This document shows, in pieces, positions 15,316 to 25,368 of a DNA stretch of 64,000 bases. The position numbers and the translations under genes were made by a program. The stretch comes from JAHFPN01 sp963765745. Lineage in GTDB: Bacteria; Pseudomonadota; Alphaproteobacteria; Rhizobiales; Xanthobacteraceae. Position 1 is the first letter of the stretch; every line of letters begins with the position of its first letter. The notes beneath the pieces are model-generated. The model saw nothing but the letters and a program-made list of their open reading frames with translations. It did not search any database and had not been told where the DNA came from. The stretch is taken from positions 124,001-188,000 of the forward strand of contig CAVXXM010000011.1 of the NCBI GenBank assembly GCA_963765745.1. The letters run 5' to 3'.

Positions 15316-15618
15316 TCAGGGTTGAGGGCCTTCGTAGCCTTCGATGATGATCAGATCTCCGCTGGAGGCGCCTTCGCGCAGCTTCAGCGCCGCCTTGTAT
15401 TCGGGCGAGCTCCAGCAATCGAGCGCGGCCTGATAGGTGGGGAACTCGATCACCACGTTGCGGCCGCGGCTGTTGCCCTCATGGGCCTCGAACTTGCCAC
15501 CACGCACGAGGAAGCGGGCGCGGTATTTCTTGAAGGCGACGCCATTTTGGGCTCGGTAGTTCTCGTAGGCCTTCGCATCCAACACCTCGAAGCTCGCAAC
15601 CCAATAACCCTTGGGCAT
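15316..15618 (-). CDS. DUF1330 domain-containing protein
   Basis: 100-residue single-domain protein of the dimeric alpha/beta-barrel superfamily. Recognised by MPKGYWVASFEVLDAKAYENYR at the start, FLVRGGKFEAHEGN in the middle and RNVVIEFPTYQAALDCWSSPEYKAA towards the end, the DUF1330 signature. The function of the family is not established. The second of two adjacent ATGs is chosen because the GGGAG upstream leaves a 4-base spacing to it and almost none to the first. It follows pyrF after 10 bases, so it is probably part of the same transcript. Confidence 0.85.
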   Translation of the reverse strand: MPKGYWVASFEVLDAKAYENYRAQNGVAFKKYRARFLVRGGKFEAHEGNSRGRNVVIEFPTYQAALDCWSSPEYKAALKLREGASSGDLIIIEGYEGPQP

Positions 15619-15628
15619 CATTCTCTCC

Positions 15629-16330
15629 CTATTTCAGCGCCGCTTCGATTTCGGCGACGATGGCTTGCGCCGCGGTCTTGCGGTCCTTCGCCTCGATAAC
15701 CGGCCTGCCGACCACGATGTGATCGACCCCGGCCTTGATCGCGGCGGCTGGCGTCATCACTCGCTTCTGATCGCCCGCAGCTACGCCCGCGGGCCTGACG
15801 CCCGGCGTTACGATCAGCATGGACTTGCCGGCCGCGCGCCGAAGCTCGCCGGCCTCCAGCGGCGACGCGACCAGCCCGTCGATGCCGAGTACGGCGGCCT
15901 GCTCGGCGCGGCGCAGCACCAGATCGCGCACGCCGATGCTATAGCCCGACTCCTTCAGGTCGGCGTCGTTCCACGAAGTCAGCACCGTGACCGCCAAGAG
16001 CTTCAAGCCGCTCTTGCCGCGGCCCTCGACCGCCGCCTTCATCGTCGGCGGAAAGGCGTGGATGGTAAGAAAGGTCGCGCCGAGCGCGGCGGCCCGCTCG
16101 GTCGCGCTGGACACGGTGTTGGCGATGTCGTGCAGCTTGAGATCGAGAAAAAGCTTCTTGCCGGAGCGGGCGAGCGAAGCCGCGAATTCGAGTCCGCCGG
16201 CGAGCACCAGCTCATAGCCGACCTTGTAGAAGGTGACCGTATCGCCGAGATCGGCGACCGCCTTCTCGGCCTCCGCCACGCTCGGCAAGTCGAGCGCTAC
16301 GATCAGGCGGTCGCGGGCGGATCGGGTCAC
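15629..16330 (-). CDS. pyrF: Orotidine 5'-phosphate decarboxylase (GTG start)
   Basis: PyrF decarboxylates OMP to UMP, the last step of de novo pyrimidine synthesis. The 233-residue TIM barrel begins (M)TRSARDRLIVALDLPS and shows the catalytic Asp-x-Lys-x-x-Asp-Ile motif FLDLKLHDIANTV, the substrate loop LLAVTVLTSW, and the phosphate-binding end VTPGVRP and DHIVVGRPVIEA. No ATG lies at the right place; GTG at 16328-16330 gives the family's N-terminus. It is 11 bases downstream of the flavin reductase gene. Confidence 0.95.
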   Translation of the reverse strand: MTRSARDRLIVALDLPSVAEAEKAVADLGDTVTFYKVGYELVLAGGLEFAASLARSGKKLFLDLKLHDIANTVSSATERAAALGATFLTIHAFPPTMKAAVEGRGKSGLKLLAVTVLTSWNDADLKESGYSIGVRDLVLRRAEQAAVLGIDGLVASPLEAGELRRAAGKSMLIVTPGVRPAGVAAGDQKRVMTPAAAIKAGVDHIVVGRPVIEAKDRKTAAQAIVAEIEAALK

Positions 16331-16341
16331 GGGGTCCTCAT

Positions 16342-16911
16342 TCAGATATCGGCATTGGCGAGCGTAACAAGCCGCTGCACGGAATTGCGCAGCATTTTCG
16401 CGAGCGGCTCTTCCTTTAGATCGCCGGCGGCGTCGAAGGCATATTGGGCGTCGTGCACCGCCACCTGCTCGGGGATGACGAGGGCGCCGAGCCCAAGCTC
16501 CAGCACCTGCCGCAGCGCCATCAACGCGCGATAGCCGCCGCGCCGGCCGTTCGAAGTGGCGCCCAGCGCGAACACACAATGCTTGAACGGGCTTTTCGTA
16601 TCGCGGATGCGCGAAACCCAGTCGATCGCATTCTTCAAGAGCGGCGGGAGCGAAGCGTTGTATTCGGGCGTCGCGATGTAAATGCCGCGGTGCGCAAGCA
16701 TCATGTCGTGCAGTTTCCTCGCCGCCGCCGGCGCGCCCGACTTCGCCTCGTGATCGGCGTCGAACAACGGCATCGGATAATCGGCAAGTGAAATCAAGCT
16801 CGCCGCCATATCCATGCGCACGAGCTCCTTGAGCGCGGCGCCGGCGAGCTGCGCGCTGAACGATCCGCCGCGGATCGAGCCGGCAAAAACGAGAACCCGC
16901 GGTTCAAGCAT
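16342..16911 (-). CDS. NADPH-dependent FMN reductase family protein
   Basis: 189-residue flavodoxin-fold protein. The phosphate-binding loop for FMN is FAGSIRGGSFSAQLA at residues 9-23, and the family motif TPEYNASLPPLLKNAIDWVSR follows at about 82-102, with GATSNGRRGG later. Members reduce FMN, quinones, chromate or azo dyes with NAD(P)H; the physiological substrate cannot be told from sequence. It lies between a phospholipid methyltransferase-like gene and pyrF, all in the same direction and closely spaced. Confidence 0.87.
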   Translation of the reverse strand: MLEPRVLVFAGSIRGGSFSAQLAGAALKELVRMDMAASLISLADYPMPLFDADHEAKSGAPAAARKLHDMMLAHRGIYIATPEYNASLPPLLKNAIDWVSRIRDTKSPFKHCVFALGATSNGRRGGYRALMALRQVLELGLGALVIPEQVAVHDAQYAFDAAGDLKEEPLAKMLRNSVQRLVTLANADI

Positions 16912-16926
16912 TTTCGGCGGCGCGCT

Positions 16927-17526
16927 TCAGCGCGCACTGCGATAGACCCAGACCCGGGCCGGTGGGAAATTGCGCCAGATGCGCGGCGAGGAGCCGATCG
17001 CGTAACGGCCCGGCCGCGGCGGGATCGGCGATACCGGCCCATAGCTGAACTGGATGAAGGGCGCGCCGTGGGAAAGCAGGCGAAACGCGGTCTCGAGCAA
17101 CCGCACGCGTGCGATCAGCGGCCGCGTCAGCAGCGGCAGCCCCGAGACGACGGCCGCGAGGGGCTCGTGGACGACGTCCGCGAGCGTATGGCGCAGCCGA
17201 TAGGCGTCGCCACGCACGACATTGATACCGGGCCAGCGCTTCTTCAGCAGATCGCAGAATTGCGGATTGAATTCGACGAGCACGAGCCGCTCGGGCGCGA
17301 TGCCGCGGGCGAGCAGCGCCGCGGTCAAGGCGCCGGTGCCCGGGCCGAGCTCGACGATGGGGCCCGGGATGCCGAGGTCGACCTCCGCGGCCATGGCGCG
17401 CGCGAGCTCCGGGCCCGATGGCGAGATCGCCCCCATGCGCAGCGGGTCCTGCAGCCAGGAAGAAAGGAACCGGGCCTCGTCGTTCAGACGAAGCCGCGGC
17501 TTTTTCGAGCTCACGGGCTGCAACAT
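16927..17526 (-). CDS. Class I SAM-dependent methyltransferase, PmtA-like
   Basis: 199-residue methyltransferase with SAM-binding motif I VELGPGTGALTAALL (about residues 57-71), motif II LVLVEFNPQF and motif IV VSGLPLLTRP; the N-terminal block FLSSWLQDPLRMGAISPSGPELARAMA is typical of rhizobial phospholipid N-methyltransferases, which convert phosphatidylethanolamine to phosphatidylcholine, and of rRNA adenine dimethyltransferase-like relatives. A pmtA gene close to dnaKJ is, as I recall, known in Bradyrhizobium, which supports the assignment. It lies 80 bases downstream of dnaJ. I leave the symbol empty because lipid substrate specificity is not readable from the sequence. Confidence 0.75.
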   Translation of the reverse strand: MLQPVSSKKPRLRLNDEARFLSSWLQDPLRMGAISPSGPELARAMAAEVDLGIPGPIVELGPGTGALTAALLARGIAPERLVLVEFNPQFCDLLKKRWPGINVVRGDAYRLRHTLADVVHEPLAAVVSGLPLLTRPLIARVRLLETAFRLLSHGAPFIQFSYGPVSPIPPRPGRYAIGSSPRIWRNFPPARVWVYRSAR

Positions 17527-17606
17527 GGGAAAAGCATCCCCCGGGTGCGAGCGGGATACAAGGCGTTACTCCCGCGCGCGAGGCGCGGTCAAGGTTGAGC
17601 CTCGAA

Positions 17607-18734
17607 TCATTCCTTGAGCCCGTCGAAGAATTCGCGAACCCGCGTGAAGAACCCGCTGGTTTCAGGCTGGGTTTCCTTCGAGCTCTGGCTCTCGAACTCC
17701 TTCAAGAGCTCGCGTTGGCGCTTGTTGAGCTTCTGCGGCGTTTCGACCGCGACCTGCACATACATGTCGCCGCGCGCCTTGGAGCGCAGCACCGGCATGC
17801 CCTTGTTCTGCAGCCGGAAGCGCTTGGCGGTTTGCGTGCCTTCGGGAACCTTCACGCGGCTCTTGCCGCCGTCGATGGTCGGCACTTCGAACTCGCCGCC
17901 GAGCGCCGCCGTCACCATGGAGATGGGCACCCGGCAGTGCAGGTCCGCGGCTTCGCGCTGGAAGATCGGATGCGGCGCGAGCGACAGGAATATGTAGAGA
18001 TCGCCCGCGGCCCCGCCGCGCAAGCCCGCCTCGCCCTCGCCGGCGAGCCGGATGCGGGTGCCGTCCTCGACGCCGGCCGGCACGTGCAGCTCGAGCGTGC
18101 GTTCCCTGGTCATGCGGCCGGCGCCGCCGCAATTGGTGCAGGGCTGCTCGATGACGGAGCCGCGGCCCTGGCAGGTGGGGCACGCGCGCTCCAGCGTGAA
18201 GAAGCCTTGCGCGTGGCGGATGCGGCCGCTGCCGCCGCACGAGCGGCAGGTGACCGGCTGGGTGCCGGCCTTGGCGCCGGAGCCCGAGCAGACTTCGCAG
18301 GTCACGCTGGTGGGCAGCTTCACCTGCGCGGTCTTGCCCGCATAGGCGTCTTCGAGCGTGATCTCGAGATTGAAACGCAAGTCCGCGCCGCGCTCGCGGC
18401 CTGGGCCGCGGCCGCGCCGGCCGCCCATGCCGAACAGGTCGTCGAAAATGTCGTGGAAGGCGGAGGTGAAATCGCCGCCGAAGCCGGCCGTCGTGCCCGC
18501 GCCGCCGTGCTCGAAGGCGGCGTGGCCAAAGCGATCATAAGCCGCGCGCTTCTGATCGTCCTTCAGGACGTCATAGGCCTCGTTGATCTCCTTGAAGCGA
18601 TGCTCGCAGGCCGTATCGCCCGGATTCTTGTCCGGGTGCCATATCATCGCGAGCTTGCGGAACGAGGCCTTGATCTCGTCGTCCTTCGCGGTGCGGGCGA
18701 GCTCGAGGATTTCGTAATAGTCGCGCTTGGCCAT
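17607..18734 (-). CDS. dnaJ: Molecular chaperone DnaJ
   Basis: 375-residue class A Hsp40 that feeds clients to DnaK and stimulates its ATPase. Domains in order: J domain with HPD in MIWHPDKNPGD (residues about 30-40), Gly/Phe/Arg-rich linker (GMGGRRGRGPGRERG), a zinc region with all four repeats CEVCSGSG, CRSCGGSG, CPTCQGRG and CTNCGGAG, then the substrate-binding C-terminal domains (HVPAGVEDGTRIRLAGEGEAG). Length is normal. It lies downstream of dnaK in the same direction; the 104-base gap holds a perfect 9-pair stem-loop. Confidence 0.97.
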   Translation of the reverse strand: MAKRDYYEILELARTAKDDEIKASFRKLAMIWHPDKNPGDTACEHRFKEINEAYDVLKDDQKRAAYDRFGHAAFEHGGAGTTAGFGGDFTSAFHDIFDDLFGMGGRRGRGPGRERGADLRFNLEITLEDAYAGKTAQVKLPTSVTCEVCSGSGAKAGTQPVTCRSCGGSGRIRHAQGFFTLERACPTCQGRGSVIEQPCTNCGGAGRMTRERTLELHVPAGVEDGTRIRLAGEGEAGLRGGAAGDLYIFLSLAPHPIFQREAADLHCRVPISMVTAALGGEFEVPTIDGGKSRVKVPEGTQTAKRFRLQNKGMPVLRSKARGDMYVQVAVETPQKLNKRQRELLKEFESQSSKETQPETSGFFTRVREFFDGLKE

Positions 18735-18771
18735 GATGCCGCCGGTCCGTCAGGCCGCAACTGAAACGCCG

Positions 18772-18794
18772 ACCCCCGGGACCAGCCCGGGGGT
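18772..18794 (-). promoter_or_regulatory. Perfect 9-bp stem-loop between dnaK and dnaJ
   Basis: ACCCCCGGG at 18772-18780 is the exact reverse complement of CCCGGGGGT at 18786-18794, separated by 5 bases. It lies in the dnaK-dnaJ intercistronic gap on the leftward transcript. There is no T run on either side. A partial terminator or RNase-protecting structure that keeps DnaK above DnaJ is the simplest reading; this is inference. Confidence 0.55.
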
Positions 18795-18838
18795 GAGGGA
18801 TATGTCTCGTGCGGTGGCCATGAACCGCGCGTCGAAGC

Positions 18839-20773
<1,935 letters not shown>

Positions 20774-20910
20774 TTCGGACCTCTTCTTTCCGGCGAGCCG
20801 TCCGGGCCTTGGGTAAAGCGCCCGGCAAAGGAAGGGGTGCGAGCCGCTGCCCGCAACCGCCCCCACACGGCCCCCGCGTTGGGGATTCGCCGCCAATGGC
20901 AGCGACGCAA

Positions 20911-20942
20911 TTCATATAGGGAGAGGCTTTTCGGCCCGCAAG
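20911..20942 (-). promoter_or_regulatory. Candidate RpoH (sigma-32) heat-shock promoter of dnaK
   Basis: On the minus strand, CTTG (complement of 20939-20942) is followed after 18 bases by CCTATATGAA (complement of 20911-20920). This resembles the alphaproteobacterial RpoH pattern, CTTG, then 17-18 bases, then CYTATNT. It sits just downstream of the grpE stop and about 135 bases upstream of the dnaK ATG, where a dnaKJ promoter is expected. Confidence 0.5.
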
Positions 20943-20955
20943 GCAAGTCTGCGGG

Positions 20956-21561
20956 CTATTTGCCGGACGGCTCCTCCTCGGCAACTACCCGATCCTTCGG
21001 AGGCGCTTTGCTACCTCCCTTGGCGACCGCAACCAGCGCCGGACGCAGCACCCGCTCGCCAATGGCATAGCCCGGCTGCATCACCTGCGCGACGGTGCCG
21101 GCGGGCACATCCGGGGTCGGGATCTCGAACATGGCCTGATGGAAATTGGGGTCGAATTTCTCGCCGAGCGGCTCGAGACGGCGGACCCCATGCTTTTCCA
21201 AGGTCTTGTGCAGCTCGCGGCGCGTCAGCTCGACCCCGTCGAGCAGAGCCTTGAACGTTCCGTCCGCCGCGGCGCGGGCTTCCGGATCGAGCAACTCGGT
21301 GGCGCGGGCGAGATTGTCGGCGACCGCAAGCACGTCGCGAGCGAATGCGGCAATGCCATAGGCACGCGCGTCGGCGACGTCGCGCTCGGCACGCTTGCGG
21401 AGGTTCTCCACTTCGGCGACCGCGCGCAGGTATTTGTCGCGCAGTTCCACGACCAGCGGTTCCAGCGACGGCTTCTCAGCCACGGCTGGACCGTTTTCGT
21501 TCGCGGGCGCCAAATCCAGGTTCGTGTCCGGGTTCGGTTCGAGTTTGTCTTCGTCGGCCAT
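20956..21561 (-). CDS. grpE: Nucleotide exchange factor GrpE
   Basis: 201-residue co-chaperone that releases ADP from DnaK. After an acidic disordered N-terminus comes the long helix (VELRDKYLRAVAEVENLRKRAERDVADARAYG), then the C-terminal beta wing with the family motif LEPLGEKFDPNFHQAMFEIPTPDVPAGTVAQVMQPGYAIGERVLRPALVAVA (shown here only as landmarks LGEKFDPNFHQAMFE and GYAIGERVLRPA). The start MADEDKLEP at 21561 is preferred over an ATG 12 bases upstream. It lies between hrcA (67 bases upstream) and dnaK (182 bases downstream). Confidence 0.96.
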   Translation of the reverse strand: MADEDKLEPNPDTNLDLAPANENGPAVAEKPSLEPLVVELRDKYLRAVAEVENLRKRAERDVADARAYGIAAFARDVLAVADNLARATELLDPEARAAADGTFKALLDGVELTRRELHKTLEKHGVRRLEPLGEKFDPNFHQAMFEIPTPDVPAGTVAQVMQPGYAIGERVLRPALVAVAKGGSKAPPKDRVVAEEEPSGK

Positions 21562-21628
21562 GGGTCTCGTCAATACAGCAGGATTGTTAACGCGATATCG
21601 GGGGGTGAGTGCAAAAAATCAAGCGGTC

Positions 21629-22708
21629 TCAGCGGCCGAGCACTTCGCTCACGATGCGGGCGGTATAATCGACCATCGGGATGACGCGGGCATAATTGAG
21701 CCGGGTCGGGCCGATGACCCCCAGCACGCCGACGACGCGGCCGGCGCCGTCGCGATAGGGCGCGACGATGGTGGAGGAGCCCGATAGCGAGAACAGCTTG
21801 TTCTCCGACCCGATGAAGATACGAAGCCCTTCGGCCTCTTCGGCCTTGCCCAGGAGATCGGCCACTCCGCGCTTGGTATCCATATCGTCGAACAGGAGCC
21901 GCACCCGCTCCAGATCCTCCATCGCCTTGACGTCCTCGAGCAACTTGGCATGCCCGCGCACGATGAGCTTGCGCTCGGTCATGTCGCCGCCGGACCAGCT
22001 GGCCAGCCCGCCGGCCACGATCTTTTGCGTCAAGCTATCGAGTTCGGCGCCGGCGGCGGCCAGCGAGCGCTCGAGCTCGGCCTTGGCTTCGGTGAGCGTC
22101 TTGCCGCGGATGCGGGCGTTCAGGAAATTCGTGGCTTCGACGAGGTTCGCCGCGGTAACGTCGACCGGCAGATCGAGGAGCCGGTTCTCGACCTGGCCTT
22201 CCTCGGAGACGAGCACCGCGAGCGCCCGGCCGGGCTCGAGCTGCACATATTCGATCTGCTTCAACCGCGCATCGGTTTTGTGCGCGGTGACGACGCCGGC
22301 GCCGCGCGACAGACCGGAGAGAAGCTGGGAGGCTTCCGCGAGCACCGCTTCGAGGCTTTCGCCGCGGGTGGCCTTCACCTGCGCCTCGATTTTCTTGCGC
22401 TCGTCGCCGGAAAGATCGCCGATTTCCATCAGTGCATCGACGAAGAAGCGCAGCCCGAGCTCGGTCGGCAGCCGGCCCGCGCTGGTGTGCGGCGCATAGA
22501 CGAGGCCTAGCGCCTCAAGGTCGGCCATGACGTTCCTGACCGAAGCCGGCGACAGCGCCATCGGGATCAGCCGCGAGATATTGCGCGAGCCCACGGGCTC
22601 GCCGGTCGCCAGATACGACTCGACGATCTGGCGGAAGATCTCGCGCGAACGCTCGTCGATCTGCGCCAGGCTGATCTTCGCCGAGCCGATGGGCACGTCG
22701 ATGGACAA
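21629..22708 (-). CDS. hrcA: Heat-inducible transcription repressor HrcA (TTG start)
   Basis: HrcA represses class I heat-shock genes by binding CIRCE operators, with GroEL as its activity sensor. The 359-residue protein has the N-terminal winged helix (LAQIDERSREIFRQIV, GEPVGSRNISRLI, SPASVRNVMADLE, HTSAGRLPTELG) and the C-terminal GAF-like domain (ending MVDYTARIVSEVLGR). There is no ATG at the N-terminus; TTG at 22706-22708 is preceded by GGAG with 6 bases spacing, and a GTG lies at 22694-22696 as an alternative. I found no CIRCE inverted repeat in this window, so the target is presumably groESL elsewhere. Divergent from rph (115 bases between). Confidence 0.95.
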   Translation of the reverse strand: MSIDVPIGSAKISLAQIDERSREIFRQIVESYLATGEPVGSRNISRLIPMALSPASVRNVMADLEALGLVYAPHTSAGRLPTELGLRFFVDALMEIGDLSGDERKKIEAQVKATRGESLEAVLAEASQLLSGLSRGAGVVTAHKTDARLKQIEYVQLEPGRALAVLVSEEGQVENRLLDLPVDVTAANLVEATNFLNARIRGKTLTEAKAELERSLAAAGAELDSLTQKIVAGGLASWSGGDMTERKLIVRGHAKLLEDVKAMEDLERVRLLFDDMDTKRGVADLLGKAEEAEGLRIFIGSENKLFSLSGSSTIVAPYRDGAGRVVGVLGVIGPTRLNYARVIPMVDYTARIVSEVLGR

Positions 22709-22823
22709 GGGCCGCTCCGCTCTACCCGATCTGCGTTCCAAGGCCCGACTATCTGCAGCCACGGCACTGTTTCGGCAAGGCCGGCCTTGTCGGCGCAGGC
22801 GCAACCCCCGTACAAGGCTGCCC

Positions 22824-23553
22824 ATGAAGGATAACGCAATCCGGCCGAGCGGCCGCGCCACCGACGCCATGCGCGCGGTCCACTTCGAGCGCGGGCTGCT
22901 GCGCCACGCCGAGGGCTCGTGCCTGGTCAAGTTCGGCGACACCCATGTGCTGGTCGCGGCGACACTCGAAGAGCGGCTGCCGCCCTGGCTCAAGGGCCAG
23001 GGGCGCGGCTGGATCACCGCCGAGTACGGCATGCTGCCGCGGGCGACGCACGAGCGCACGCGACGCGAGGCTTCGGCGGGAAAGCAATCGGGCCGCACGC
23101 TCGAGATCCAGCGGCTGATCGGAAGAAGCATGCGCACGGTGAGCGATCTGGAAGCGCTCGGCGAGCGGCAGATCACGCTCGATTGCGACGTGCTGCAGGC
23201 CGACGGCGGCACGCGCACGGCGGCGATCACCGGTGCGTGGATCGCGCTCTACGACTGCCTGGCCTGGATGAAGGCGCGTTCGATGACCACCAAAACCGTG
23301 CTCAAGGATCACGTGGCCGCGGTCTCGTGCGGCATCTACAAGGGCACGCCGGTTCTCGATCTCGATTATGCCGAGGATTCGGAGGCCGACACCGACGCGA
23401 ACTTCGTCCTCACCGGCGCGGGCGGCATCGTGGAAATCCAGGGCACGGCCGAGAAGACGCCGTTTTCGGAACAGGATCTGGCGACGCTGATGGCGCTCGC
23501 ACGCAAGGGAATCGGCGCGGCTGGTCGAGCTGCAGAAGCTCGCCGTCGCCTGA
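22824..23553 (+). CDS. rph: Ribonuclease PH, one frameshift at the 3' end
   Basis: RNase PH is the phosphate-dependent 3'-5' exonuclease that trims tRNA 3' ends. The frame starts MKDNAIRPSGRATDAMR and shows LVAATLEERLPPWLKG, GRGWITAEYGMLPRATHERTRRE, GRTLEIQRLIGRS and DCDVLQADGGTRTAAITGA, all family blocks. Near 23514 the frame shifts by one extra base; removing it gives KGIARLVELQKLAVA followed by TGA at 23551-23553. Without the correction the frame runs straight into rdgB and mimics an RNase PH-RdgB fusion. The restored stop overlaps the rdgB ATG by one base. Confidence 0.93.
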
Positions 23554-24182
23554 TGGGCCGCAAGCTCACCGGCCGCGTGGTGATCGCAACCCATAACCCG
23601 GGAAAGCTCACGGAAATGCGGGCGCTGCTTGCGGCCCATGGCGTCGAAGCTATCTCCGCCGCCGAACTAAAGCTCGCGGAGCCCGACGAGACCGGCAAAA
23701 GTTTCATGCAGAATGCCCGCATCAAAGCGCGCGCGGCGGCAAGTGCCGCGAAGCTTCCGGCGCTGGCCGACAATTCCGGGCTCGCGGTCGAAGCGCTCGG
23801 TGGTGAGCCCGGCATCCATTCCGCGCGCTGGGCCGGGAAGGACAAGGACTTCGCGCGCGCCATGCGACTTGTCGAAGAGAAGCTCGCCGCCAAAGGCGCA
23901 AAGATGCCCGACCAGCGCCGCGCCGCCTTCGTCGCGGCACTTTGCCTGGCCTGGCCCGACGGCGCCGAGGAACGTTTCGAAGGCCGCGTCGAAGGAGCGC
24001 TGGTCTGGCCGCCGCGGGGGAAAATGGGTTTCGGCTATGATCCGATGTTCCTGCCCAACGGTTTCGACAAGACTTTCGGCGAGATGAGCGCAGAAGAAAA
24101 ACACGGGCTGCCGCCGCGCGGCCGTGGGCTTTCGCACCGCGCGCGGGCGTTCATGAAACTCGCGGAGGCCTGCCTTGGCTAA
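23553..24182 (+). CDS. rdgB: RdgB/HAM1 non-canonical purine NTP pyrophosphatase
   Basis: 209-residue house-cleaning enzyme hydrolysing dITP, XTP and ITP to monophosphates, so keeping deaminated purines out of DNA and RNA. Signature blocks: VVIATHNPGKLTEMR at the start, LADNSGLAVEALGGEPGIHSARWAG in the middle and GFGYDPMFLPNGFDKTFGEM with KHGLPPRGRGLSHRARA at the end. The ATG at 23553-23555 overlaps the rph stop, and hemW starts 8 bases before its end, so rph-rdgB-hemW form a tight operon. Confidence 0.96.
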   Translation: MGRKLTGRVVIATHNPGKLTEMRALLAAHGVEAISAAELKLAEPDETGKSFMQNARIKARAAASAAKLPALADNSGLAVEALGGEPGIHSARWAGKDKDFARAMRLVEEKLAAKGAKMPDQRRAAFVAALCLAWPDGAEERFEGRVEGALVWPPRGKMGFGYDPMFLPNGFDKTFGEMSAEEKHGLPPRGRGLSHRARAFMKLAEACLG

Positions 24183-25365
24183 CGCCGCGACGCTCGCGCG
24201 CCCGATGGCGCACGCTTCGGCCGACGATCCGGCGTTCGGCGTCTATGTGCATTGGCCGTTCTGCCTTTCGAAATGCCCCTATTGCGACTTCAACAGCCAC
24301 GTGCGCCACGAGAAGCCCGACGAGACGCGCTTCGCGCGCGCGATCGCGGCCGAGCTCGCGTACACGCGCGCACGCACCGGACCGCGCACGGTGAATAGCG
24401 TCTTCTTCGGCGGCGGGACGCCGTCCTTGATGAAGCCTGCGACGGTTGCGTCGATTTTGCAGTCGATCGAAACGATGTGGCCGCTGGCGGCCGATTGCGA
24501 GATCACGCTCGAGGCCAATCCGACCAGCGTCGAGGCCGAAAACTTCCGCGGCTATCGCACGGCCGGCGTGAACCGGGTCTCGCTCGGCGTTCAGGCGCTC
24601 CATGATGCCGATCTCAAAGCGCTCGGCCGGCTGCACACGGTCGACGAGGCGCTGAAAGCTGTCGCCATCGCCAAGGCCGCGTTCCCGCGCGTTTCCTTCG
24701 ACCTGATCTATGCCCGTCCCGACCAGACGCCCGCTGCCTGGCGCGCAGAGCTGATGCGGGCGATCGACCAGGGGGTCGAGCATCTTTCGCTCTACCAGCT
24801 CACCATCGAGGAAGGGACGCCCTTCGCCGCGCTGCATCGGGCGGGAAAGCTCAAGATTCCCGACGCGGACGCCGCGCGAACGCTGTGGGACGTTACACAG
24901 GAAACCTGCGCCGCCGCGGGTCTTCCGGCGTACGAAATCTCCAACCACGCCCGGCTAGAGGCGGAGTCGCGGCACAATCTGGTCTATTGGCGCTATGGCG
25001 AATATGCCGGCGTCGGGCCCGGAGCGCACGGCCGCATCGACCAGGAAAGCGAGCGCTTCGCCACCGAGACCGAACGCCATCCGGAATCCTGGCTCGCGCG
25101 CGTCGAGCGCGAGGGCCACGGGTTGATCGTGAACGAGCGTTTGAGCGCGCTGGAACAAGCCGATGAATTCCTGCTGATGGGACTGCGGCTGCGCGAAGGC
25201 GTCGATCGCGCGCGCTATGCGCGGCTGGCCGGCCGGCCGTTCGATCCGGCGCGCGTCGAGGTGCTTGAGCGCGAAGGCCTCATCGAAATCGTGGGCGAGC
25301 GGCTGCGTATTTCCGGCGCGGGATTCCCGATCCTGAACGCGATCGTCGCCGATCTCGCGGCCTGA
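24175..25365 (+). CDS. hemW: Radical SAM heme chaperone HemW
   Basis: 396-residue radical SAM protein formerly named HemN-like coproporphyrinogen III oxidase. The 4Fe-4S/SAM triad is C-LSK-C-PY-C in WPFCLSKCPYCDFNSH (about residues 39-54), followed by SVFFGGGTPSLM, VNRVSLGVQALHD and the C-terminal HemN-like domain (EISNHARLEAESRHNLVYWRYGEYAGVGPGAHGR, of which YWRYGEYAGVGPGAH is the landmark). The additional upstream Cys found in true coproporphyrinogen dehydrogenases is not evident, so heme delivery to proteins is the better call. Start 24175 overlaps rdgB by 8 bases. Confidence 0.92.
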   Translation: MANAATLARPMAHASADDPAFGVYVHWPFCLSKCPYCDFNSHVRHEKPDETRFARAIAAELAYTRARTGPRTVNSVFFGGGTPSLMKPATVASILQSIETMWPLAADCEITLEANPTSVEAENFRGYRTAGVNRVSLGVQALHDADLKALGRLHTVDEALKAVAIAKAAFPRVSFDLIYARPDQTPAAWRAELMRAIDQGVEHLSLYQLTIEEGTPFAALHRAGKLKIPDADAARTLWDVTQETCAAAGLPAYEISNHARLEAESRHNLVYWRYGEYAGVGPGAHGRIDQESERFATETERHPESWLARVEREGHGLIVNERLSALEQADEFLLMGLRLREGVDRARYARLAGRPFDPARVEVLEREGLIEIVGERLRISGAGFPILNAIVADLAA

Positions 25366-25368
25366 ACG

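Noticed and set aside
21595..21625. GAGTGCAAAA in the grpE-hrcA gap as part of a CIRCE operator
   Set aside because: Only one half resembles CIRCE (GAGTGCTAA); the partner TTAGCACTC nine bases away is absent.
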